Assembly (NCBI RefSeq): GCF_015706575.1
Contig: NW_024037059.1
Coordinates: 35,412,129-35,476,128 of the forward strand
DNA: 64,000 nucleotides
Direction of reading: 5' to 3'
Source of the DNA: Patiria miniata
Taxonomy: Eukaryota > Echinodermata > Asteroidea > Valvatida > Asterinidae
Shown: one piece after another, positions 50,846 to 62,800 of the stretch
Position numbering within the stretch: the stretch's first letter is position 1
Layout: each line of letters starts with the position of its first letter
Made by a program: the position numbers and the translations under genes
Notes under the pieces: generated by a model
What the model was told of the DNA's origin: nothing
The model's database searches: none
The model's input: only the letters and a program-made list of their open reading frames with translations

Positions 50846-53800
50846 GTGAGTGTACACTTTTCCCAAATTATCATCTTCCAAAACATAATTTATTACAGAT
50901 GTTAGGCTTTGGTATTTACCATGCACTTGATGATGAGTGGTAATCTATAGTGGAGTATCGAGATTGATAGAACAAGACAAGTACATTCGACGTCCTCTCC
51001 TCTTCTAGTGAAGGAAACAAGAGCCACCTCTTAGATTGAGACGATCAATTTCAGGTTTCCCTGAATATGTAAAGTGTTGCTTTTCTACAAACACCAAACC
51101 TATAGACAGCAAACATAAACCTAATAGTAATTTATTGCTTCATAGTCAGGTATGAATATTCATTATAACAGTGCTGTATTCCTTAACAAGTTCCTGAAAA
51201 ATACAGATAACTTGCCTAACTTCAAGATCTGTCCATTTTTTCTTGTTTATTTTGGTTTGTTAAGAAATTTGAACAGGACAAATTATTGTCATTATCTTCT
51301 ATATATTACTTCCCGACTTCAGGATTTTTATATCGTTACGACCAACAGAGAAAACTTCATTACGTTGAATAAAGCGAATGAGGAAAATGCCTCTTCGCGG
51401 AGCTAGTAAGCAAGTGCATTCTTTCAGCTGAAGATGACACGAAATATTATAAGATTTCCAAAGGAGAAAGACATTATCGAACTCACAAAGCAGTGTTTTG
51501 AAGGATATGTTTATGGCGAACGTGTCCTGACTTTAACCGGTCAAATTAGTGTATAGTTCGACGGTGCGTTGGATTTATGGGGTCGAACATCGACCCGTCA
51601 CGAAACTCTATACACGCGTCATCAGGTGAACGAGCGGTACAGACAAATTATTATATTAGTTTGTCCAGCATGACCATTTTGGTGATGTCCTGTGGATGCT
51701 GCACAAGATTATTATCTGGCCAAAAAGATTACCACTGATGTGAATTAAACAAGACTAGACAAGTCTTGTAAAGCTGGTCACAGAGCGTTCAAAATTCTAT
51801 TCAATGGCTATCGTGGAATCCGGCGACCAGTATATTAGAAGATTTTACAGCGGTGGTGTCACGTTCACACGCAGGGTGACCCGTAAGGTAATGGCTAAAT
51901 TCTGCTAGATGCACTTCAAAAATCTGCTAGATTTAACCAAAACCCTCCAAATAACATACAATTACACGAAATACATTATAAACACATACTCACATGCAGA
52001 TGTGTTATACTCACATGCAGATGTAATAACATTTCCTTAAACAAAAAAACAAACAAATTACATGTCCTTTAAAAAATATATTATTATTATTTTTTATAAT
52101 GGTACGTGTCTAGCCTGGCTAACAATGTCTAAAGTACTTTACTGTGTACTCGTACACATCAGGGAACCTCAACGCTTAGACTGGCCTACCTGTTCCGTTG
52201 TACGTGCAAGGGTTTGTTCGAACAAAATTGAAGCTTTTTCAAAACAATTTAGGTATATTTTTCAAATCTGCTCCTTTTTTTCTGTCAGAATCACCAATTT
52301 TGCAGAATTCGGCTAGAAATTTGCTAAAAATTTTCATTCTACCAGATTTTCTGTCAAATGCGATTTATTAAAAAAAAAATATTTCAAATCTAGCCGAAAC
52401 TCGGCTAAAACTGTCACCCTGGCTCACTCGCATGCTGCACGAGGCGCATTTTGGTATTTCCTATAGGGTGCATGCCTCTGTTCCCAGTTTCCCGAAATCC
52501 TTACCCTACAAACCTAACACTTACCCTACCACTAGGCTTAACCCTAACCCTAATCCTAAGGATTTCGGGGAACATCGACATTGGGGAACATCGGGTAGAC
52601 CCCTTTCCTATATTGGTCGAAGGAGCCCAGAGTGCGGGTAGTACACACGATCGCGACTCGCGCGAGCCTGGTGCCACCGCACAAAATGGCTGCCGCCGGA
52701 TTAGTCTATTCACTGGAAGTGTTTTCGTGCACGTGGTTACTGGGTAATCCTAAACAATAGCACTGCCCGGGTCTCTTCACCATCCTACAACCAGTCTAAG
52801 CCACAAGTGACAGTCAGTGAGATAGGTACAAAGAGGCCGGCCCTCTAGGACCAGCAAAAATAAATATTATATAAATAATACGAAGAAACAATGGGCGAAT
52901 TACTGAGCGAATCATTAAAGATATTCATTCAGATAACCAACTAAAAACGGAGGAGTATAGCGTCATGAATTTGGTCTGTTGAAACACAAATGTTGCCGGA
53001 TAATCACGAAACATATTTTGACATTGATAAACTCCCCAGAGTGAGAAGGATCTAGATTTTCTGGTTGATGATTTCACTTTACCGTATCATGTTGTAAGCT
53101 GCACCCCAATGTTGAATGTCTCTCTGCCCGTTATAGTAAGAAAAATAAGGTTTACTTGAAGATGAACGCAACATGAGAATTTTCCGTCAGCTGCGCTCGA
53201 CTTGTCCTGTTTTGCCCAAAACGGCAGAAAAACTAGCCTACTGTAAGAATTCAATTACGTAAAAATCTTGTCGCCTGACTGATTAACTTTCCTGCACATG
53301 GAGCGGCTACCCCTTCCATGAAATGGAGAGAAAAAACACGGTCGCATTTGCTCGGGTTATTTCTCATTTAATTCAGCTGACAATTTCCAGACCAATTTGG
53401 CGCGAAGCTTTGCCACCTGAGCCAGTACAGTTCGAGTGAATTTTAGACGGCCTCGAAATCCGTATCGCCGTGTAAATTACGCACGGCATGTTTCTGCGGA
53501 CATAATGACCTATCGCCAAGGACGTTCCCGTGGGGGCGTGCCCACATAAATTGAGGGGGATGAGTTTACTTGAAAAAAAAAAAAACCTCTGGACGCAGGG
53601 AAGGTACACTTTAAACATTCTTAATGGACGCAAAACCATAGCACTTATATTAACGTTCATTTTCTCAATATGTGGTGTTCCATTCAAACGTGCAGCTCAT
53701 TGCTCTCTGTTATCCCCCCAAAGAAATCTTTTCTGTGCGCTCATTCAGAACCCCTTGTCACCATTTGTGCACCCCTTGAGCAGACCAACTGCACCCCACA

Positions 53801-56800
53801 TGTCCCCTCTAGCTTGCCCATGAGTACCCTACAGTACCCTACAGCACACTCCGTCCACTCCCTATACGTCATTTCGAAATCGGGAACCCCTATCATATCC
53901 TATACTCTGCTAATTTTAACCGAAGAATACGCCACGTGTTCTAGTTTTTGCCGCTCGAAGCTGGCAAGAAATCAATGTTTAATTTTCAAAATGCAAAAAC
54001 CAATGTCTGGTATTGGACCATCTGTGTCTCAGAAGCCGAGGAAAACTGTCTACGCAAAAAAACAAACACGAGACGATTTTATCGACAGAGCCTGCTTTGA
54101 AGAGCATAGCATTAAAGGAAGAATTTTAGAAGTTTTTCTTGCGAAACTGTGTACCGATAGGTTTTACACAGGGGCAGGCTAAAGGAAGCTTAAATATGAA
54201 TTATTAGGGCTAGTTGTATGAACGCGATACTTGATATTACGTCAGGAAATAGTATAGGTGGAATATATATTGAACTTTGTTATTATGACGGAAAGTTGGT
54301 GAACTTGAGAAAATTGTATCCACATTTGGAAAGAATTTGCCCAACAGTGACTATTTTGACTAATGTTGGACTCGATATACATGTATTAAACATTTAGAGT
54401 AACATTTCCGACCTTTTTGTCGATCGAGTTATGATAAGTTGTTTTCATTTTTAGAAGTTAATATTTGGGAAGACGGTTCGTATAAAGCAATCGCTTTGGT
54501 CCTCGTGGTTTTTCAATCTTTCTTGCTGAACAAACGTTTACACTATAATATAAGGTCACTGTAGATATAAGAGGATTTTTAAAATGCGATACAAATTAGC
54601 TGAGCTAAAATTCCCTCAAATCTCATTTATTTGAATTCATTATTCATCTTCCTAAAGTGTAGTTATTTATGGTTCGGTGATAATGTTCTTGTCTTCTCCT
54701 TGTTCGTATCTTCTGTGAATGCAATGTCATTATATTCGACACTTATGTTTGTCCACAGATAAAGGTTCAAAAACCTATATGCTTCACCCGTTTAAAATAT
54801 AACATCTTTCTGTAAATTGTAAATGTTTAATATTACTCATGCATCTATTCTCTGGTGACTGTGCACGCACAATATTAATTAACTGTAGCACTGAAATTAA
54901 TAAATTGTTTGGAAGCAGAGGTAGCCGTTTGTCACTCAAATTATAGTTACATCTGTCCTCCGCCGGCGCGGCTAGGTCCGTCTTTAATGACGTCAGAATA
55001 AATCAAATCAACTTTCATAATAGCCATAATTACATTAATCACTGCAGCGGGCCGCATGCAAAATGCATCTGTTAATAGAATGACTCGCATACTGACGACT
55101 TGGCCTTAAATGAAAAAAAAATACACTAGAAAATACACGTGACAACAAGCAGCACGGCAAAAATGTAGCTAAATATCGGTAAACAACTCCGTGTTCTTTG
55201 ATTACTAATAATATTAAGGTTCTAAATTTTGTCGTAAACAGGATATTTTCAAAACAAACGAATTTACTACACCAATTATTCTTCTTCGACTTATCGCGTT
55301 AGAGTCATTATAATTTTGTTACCGCCAAATACGTGATATACAGAAAAAAAATCATTGTTGTTTTTAATTGGCAAAAAAAAAATTCGAATCTTATTGTGAT
55401 GATCCAAAAGAATTGTTTACTTTGTTTCGTATTCAAACGATACTCATGTGCGTACATGAATTAAAGGGAGGCTCCTGTAATGCCATGTCGCAACAAAAGT
55501 AAGATGCGCCGCACAATCGAGAAAAGAAAGATAGCAAGATGTTTGGGCGCTGTTATGTTATAAAGTAAAATAAACAAATCGAAATACATTTAAAACATTT
55601 TTATAAAGAAGTTTATTTTCCTCTCGGAAAGTAACCGTGCAAATCCATAGTTAGTAAAATGTAGGCCCAATGGAGACATTTAAAACTAACATTCCCTATG
55701 GTGGAGTGTCGAGATGGATAGAACAAGACAAGTACATACGACGTCCTGTCCTCTTCTCCTGAAGGAAAAAAAAGAGCCATGTCTTGGATTGAGACGATCA
55801 ATTTCTCATGTAAGGGGGAGAAGAAAAAAATCGCCAACCTCAGTACAGACTCGATACGAAAACAACCAATCAAAGCTACGCTGTGTTGATTCAGGTGCTG
55901 GCAGTGTAGACACAATCACGATTTAGAGAACTCCCGATCTGCATATACCGAGAGCCGAGACCGGGCTAGACATCTCTACTCTACGCTCCCACTAATAATT
56001 GACCTTCTATATACGCAAAAACTAGAGTTTTACTCCACGAAAAGACGATTATAGACCACGCTACAAGACGCAAGAGTTGTAAATGGAAATAGATGAGAGA
56101 GGCGAATCGACAGATCGGGGCGAAGCGAGGGCCGGCTTCCGTCCATTAAGAAGAGAAGAACTAGGATTCCGTGGTTCGGGAAATCCATAAAGTGCTGGCT
56201 TAACTGCACGATTTATCTCCATGAGTCTGCGGCACTTATACGACACTCGACTGTAAGGAGTTGAAATCGAGAGATATTTCTTGGCATTCTGATTGTATAA
56301 GCAACATCTTTCGTGTGCTCGAGAACTAAACGAGAATTGATGAGAAGGCCTTGACTATTGGCTTCATCCATGCTTTCGCGCTCTCGTGAGCAAATTTCCC
56401 GTCAATTTGTTTTGTTTACATCAATGTCTTTCACGGCTAAAGAAAAATCACAAACCTCAGAATAAGATCACAAGGAATGTTTTTTAAGCAGCGGTAATGA
56501 CGACGTTAGCGTTACTCCAAAATGTACTATCACAATTATCTTTTCCAATATTCAAGTGTAGTTATTGAGAATGCACCCAATGTTCCTTATAATACTACAT
56601 TTGTTGGCATCCTCGACTTATAAGCATTGATTATTAATGCTTATCTCTAAAAAAAAATCAAACCAGGCTGGATCATTATATAAAAAGGAATGAATCGTTC
56701 ATTTTTTTAACCGAAGCCTTGGTAATTAACGTTTTCTTGTTATTTTACCAAATGTTCCTGATCCAACTTTTTAATAAAGGATCATTTTGTTCGTTTCAAA

Positions 56801-59800
56801 TAACACCACCCAAAATCCAAAGAAGAATGTTCACAACATACATATTGGAGTTTCAGCTCTGTGGATATTACACTTTTTGAGAAAAAAAAATAGTGAAAAA
56901 CCGTGCACAATCTTTTGATCACGGAACACGATTTCGTCCACAGCACTCTTTGTCTCCAAAGATCAGTCAATTGGCTGATCGTTGGAAACCACCGACATTT
57001 CATGATTTCTTCTAAATGACAGCAAGCCAGATGGAATCATTCCATGTGGTGTCAGTACAAGTACGATCTTTAATCTAAGTAAACTATTTGATAATAATTC
57101 GGTATGTTACTTCTGGGATAAATGTATATGATCATATTCCCTATGCCTTTAATAATAAACACTGATTTGAACAAATACGGGGAGTTAATGTTTAACCACA
57201 CATCGAAAGACGGCTAAAAGTATACCCTCTTCATGCATGTCATATTATAGGCCTATTTAAATATTTTATCTAAACTCAATCTGAAATGTCATTTTCTTAA
57301 TTACTTTTAACTGGATTTGATTACAGGTATTTCACTTTGCTTTGAATCAGTTGCATTATTTAAGGTTGAATAGGCACCAGTTGAAAATAGTTCTGTGTCC
57401 GCATGCTTCAATAGTCAATCGCTACTCCAATTTTATAGACCCGTCTGTTTCTACCGTGATGACATCCGTAAATATTTGTATGTACTATACACACATCGGC
57501 TGTGCAAATAGGTCGAAACGCTTGTGGCAGTGTCTTGCAGATCCACCCTGAAATTAAAATTCTTGAAAAAATATCACCTCAGAGTCGTTGGACTTTTTGT
57601 GCGTCTCATATATAGTTTTCATTCGACAGCTTAGAAACGAAAGTATACTTTTCTTTTAAAATAGCCCCGAGTGTTTTTTCACCTTCCGTTGAATTAGTGT
57701 TCATTACTTTATGTGATAATAATCTTACATTCCTACATGTAGGCTACTTTAGAACACTTATTAATTTTGTTAACAGTTGTTTTGTGCTTATATATCTCTA
57801 TTGAAATGCAGGCATGTGAAATTGCATTACTGCATCTGTCTTACAAGTGGATGCTGTACTTGAGTTTTTATGGAGTGGCTGGTCGAAGCGGAGCGGTTGA
57901 TTTGTCAATTAGTTCAATTTTGCTCTTGCGCCTGAGTAGTAAAATGTTGTCCTTGACTGGTTATGCTAATTAACTTCACCCTTTAGTAATAATTTTTTTC
58001 GTTGATGGACGGACGGTTTTTATCAAGCATTTATTTTATGGACTTCTGTAAGGCAAATCTCGCATACCCCCAACAAATAACTGTTTGTGTTTTCGTTTTG
58101 TGCATGTTCTTCCATATTTCCACTTGATCACATCCGAATGTACTACGGAAAAGACGACTTAGAGTGAAATACAGTAATTTTAAGGTTATTTTGTTTGGGC
58201 TTTCTTTTTCTATCCCTTCTTTGTGTAGCCCTCGTTACCTCGAGTGGCCCTGAAATAGGGCCGTGTGATAGGCGACTCTAATAAAAAAAAAATCTGAATA
58301 CATCAAGTCGTCACTACATTTTCGCCTTAACTGATGATTTCAATCTGTGATGTTCACTCCAAACAGTCTTGTCCCTAGTCTTTCTCTTAGGAAATTAAAG
58401 AGTTCACTAAAAAAAGTGAAATCTTTAACTAAATCTCAGAATTAAATCTTCGATAAGGATGAGCTTATACGAGAATTTAGAACCGAATTGGGATACTGAG
58501 AACTGACCGAGCCCACTAATTGAATTCCATTTATTCGGTCACCGGTTGGTCACTTGTCAGCTGGATTCGTCATCGTGCTCATCACTGAATTAATACATCG
58601 GTAATTGACCGAGCCCTGAGTACGATGTTGCGGCAGCCGTGGAGTACTAAAAACAAGTGCGAGTATCGATCGAATGCCGTTAATCGATTCGAAGGGTTCC
58701 CGAAAATAACCCAACAACGTTTATAATTCTACTCTCTGTGTTGGTACGAATCTTTCTCATTTAGCTACAAATGTCTTTGATTATTGAGTCGACATCAATA
58801 AGTTTTCTTCAAAAGCTGCCTTTTCCACATTTCTGTTTTTTATTTTTGTTAACTACTCTCTTTTTGTACTCTTTTTATTTTGTACAAGAATTGCCTAGCG
58901 ATTACATTTTGGTAAAGGATGTAAAATACTGATATTTTGAAACAGAAGCAAGAACAGGTATAAACTGTCGTTCAGAGCTACTATTAACTCAATATCTTAA
59001 TTGGCCTTTCCACGATTGGGCTAAAAAAAGGGGGGGCATATCTGGCAAGTTCTCTGCCCAGTTGATTGAAATCTTACGTAATAGCCGAGGAACAACACAA
59101 ATGAGCCTTTGCTATGCGCATGCACATAAAGCCTCGCTTCCAATATTGCCCGGCGATTCGTGATCACTGTACTCTCACGAGGCCTCAAAGGAGAAACCAT
59201 TTTGCACGCTTAAAAAGTTTACACGTTTTCAGAGGCAGATTTTTTATATTTGAAGAGACATGTCGAAATTGTTTTAAGATACATGTATTCCTAATCTACA
59301 AGATCTTGGTCGTATATGGTGAAAACGGCGTTGAAAATAATATAGATCAAGTTAAGAAATAGCGGCCATTTACAGAAGAATTGTCAAAAATTAGTTTGTC
59401 CACGTCTATGGCAGTCGTGTAGACCTACTTACAATGATTGCGGTTCTTTATGCGTGCAGTGCCATTGTGTTGACCATATCTCGTAGACTTACGTGTGGAC
59501 AAACTGGGTTTTTTTTACCATCTTTCTTCAAACCATCGCCGTTTCTTAATTTTCAGCGCCGTTTTCACCATATACCACGAAGATGCTGTGGTTTCGGAAT
59601 ATCTTGAAACAATTTTGACATGTCTCCCCAATTCCAAGAAATCTACATTTGAAAAAGTGTAAACGTTTTTTTTTTGGACCACACTGTACAAAGCAAATGC
59701 CCTGTGACCGATTGTCTGAACAATAGCTAGCATAATGCTTTCACCATTGAAGGGGGCCTTCGTCATAGAATTCTCATTGTGCTAAGATTTGTCTATACTT

Positions 59801-62800
59801 CCAAAGAGCCAGTTGCACTAGCCCAGCGTGAGAAATAATTTGTCACAATAATTATCGGTGTTTTTCCCCCTCCGAATTCCCAAATCGAGTCTAGGCTACA
59901 TCAAGGAGCAAGCCCGACCAGTCCCGGTGTACGGCATAACCAAATCAGACAGATGAATAAAGACAGGCTCGAGATCGATAATCAAGACAGGTGGCTGCCA
60001 TGGACGTAATCAGCCGGATAATACAGAAACATTCCATTCCTTCGTTCCCAAAGTACAGGATTTAAGGGGGGAAAACTTCTCTCTGAGGATCAGAGATGCA
60101 ACAACATTAGCAACATCTCATGCATATATAAGGCGGTTCCATGGCGCCAGAATAGCTGAAAATATTCTTCTTTTTCAGATTTAGTCTTCTGTTTCGTTGA
60201 TTTGCTTTCCCCCTTGTTTTCAAGACGATTCATTATCCAGTGACGCCACATTGTAAACAATCATAAAATCAGTGTTGTACATCTCAGCAATTTACAATTT
60301 TGTTTTCGAGAAGTTTCGTAAATCATCGTGAGCACTGTTTGCACTAATGCTGTTTACATCCCTTAAGCAATGCTTCGGTTATTTTTGCTACATGTACAAG
60401 CAAAAAAGAAAGAATTTAATTCATGATGCAACATCAACAGATGCGTTACAAAGATGTACAAGAACTGGAAAAAACCTCAGTGAGAAGAAAGTATTTGTTT
60501 ATTGACTTCTGCAAACTTTCTACTTTCCAAAGAGTGCACTGTAAAACTTGTGGTATAAAGTGCACACCTGTAGTCTTAAATCGATATAGATATCATCGAT
60601 GTTTCATAACACATCTCTGTTGGTTTTTTTTTTTCAGTGTGAAACTAGGGACCAGATTTCATTAATATTACATAATTTCAGATCAAAATATTTTGAAAAA
60701 TTATCACTCCAATGCAAACTCGAATGAAAACATCATCTATTCGACTAAATACAACCCATTCTCAATCGTCTTGTCCCTATCGTTTCAGTCAATTGAGTGC
60801 ATTTTTTTTTACTCTTTAGGCATTAGGCTACAGAGATATGAACTTTGCAACACCAACACGGAAAATAAGCCTAAAATATGCACAATAATTGTGCAAAGGG
60901 ATTCGCTCTGAGCAAGACACCCACTTCTTTGGGGTCAATTGTCACCAAACAGGGAATTACCAATTTAATCGGACGGTTGTTTTGCTGGTTTTGTTTATTC
61001 ACAGCTGCTTCAGGACAGGGGCACCAACGGCACAGCAAATTCTGTACCCAATTCCGTAATCTCCCCTGAAGCAAACCGCTTGACCCTCCGGCTCCTGCCT
61101 CGTCCATGGGTGCAATAACCCATAAGAAACCGTGGCGGCTTCGTCAACTTATAATAAAATTTATAATTAGGCCGCGCGGACTAATTCAACCACCTTCAAG
61201 CATAATTTCTCTCACTGTCTTGTGCAATATGAAGATGCAATTTTTGTCAAAAGATGAAATATGTACGCGTATCACATCGGAGGTTTCCAAAATGCTGGAA
61301 ACTTCACGACGACAAAAGAATCTAGTTATACGTGTGCGTGTTTATGGTGTAAATCGAGGACACACGCGTGCAACATCAGCGATGAATTGAGGACAGGAAC
61401 CAAATCGAGGACAACCTCGATTAGAAAACGTGTACAAAACCAATGAGAGCTGTTGCAAAAAAGTTAGAGTATAAACAAGGGAAAAGGGAAGAGGAACAAC
61501 AGAAAATCCTCGATTTACACCATAAACAAACCTGTGTGTGCGTGTACCTGTCTGTTTTGTAAACATTCTGGCGAAATTCACATTCCCAAAACAGGTTTGG
61601 TAAAGAATTAAGGTTTATACCATAGACAGCATTTCATTTTGCTTATTCAATTAAGTGACTGCCTTGTATGAGTACATAGAATCGATTTTTTTTTGCCAGC
61701 ACACGAGCAAAAGAGTTATAGCCTACACGTCAACAGTAGAGTCTTGCAGTATACCTGATAATACAATCGTCCACGCTCCTTGCCTGCCATACAACCTCAT
61801 CTTTAAGACGTAGAATAAATCTTGACGCGGTGATGCCTCGTGCTAGAGACTTACCCCCTCGGGCGATGAAAGCGGTCTTAACATCCGTACAACCCGCCAC
61901 TACAACGCCACTCTAACACCATAAGTGCCGCATCAAGTGCTTCCCCTTCCAGGCGCAATTCCCAATATTTTTTTTTCAGACTTGACCTAAAATGCTCTGG
62001 TATGTTTTGTTTGGGTTTTTTTCCTGTGAGGATCCTCTTTTGCCTGGAGGAAGCTCAGGGATCTTTGATGGTTTGATGTAAAGGGACGAGCCGCATCGCT
62101 AGCTACTGAAAGAACGCACATTGATTGATAAAAATTGTAGATTAGGCGATCATTGATTCGCCATGCATGTTCTCAGATCTGGAGTGTGATTCCCATTCCA
62201 AAACAGTGATCATGTCTTTCAATTGATAAAAAGTGCAAAACACCTTCGTGAAGGAAAGCAGTATTCTTTTCTTCATTATTGTACGAGTTGTCCTCTTTGT
62301 TATATATTATGTACAATGTATTTGATTTTCAATCGCTACCTGGACCACGTACAACAGCTTGAGTGTGACACTATAGTGGATGCGACTCATGGTTTCCATA
62401 AGGATGCTATAGGCGTTGGCCACAATTTGCTTTAATCAATATGTAGACTCCGTGTCGTTATGTAGACCTTATTGAGGAAGGTGTAAATTTTGGTCACAAT
62501 TTGTTCTCTCAATGAGGACCTCATTTAACAGTTGAAGCCTGTGCACGTGCCTTCAATTTCAAAACAAAAACACAGTGTTGCCTCAACCCCGCATAAAACA
62601 GTTCTTATAGCAAATTAGTCAAAAACTCAAATGCAATTAATGTAATCCGATGCAGGTCAAAAACAATGTAAATCGCATGATAATGGTGCTTTTGGCTGGT
62701 GACCTTCTGTTGCAAAGCAATTTTTAGTTGACTCTGTGTTATATTAGCATTTAGCAGTAGCCCAGACGTCCTTTAATGACGGAGTACATTATAACGGGCT

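Noticed and set aside
52500-52560. Interstitial telomeric repeat (AACCCTAACCCTAA)
   Set aside because: Only two to three units, embedded in imperfect variants; too short to call a telomere relic.
53670-54182. 170-codon open frame in the VGAT intron
   Set aside because: No similarity that I can recognise, low-complexity start, and AT-rich like the surrounding intron. A search against protein databases with a significant hit would reverse this.
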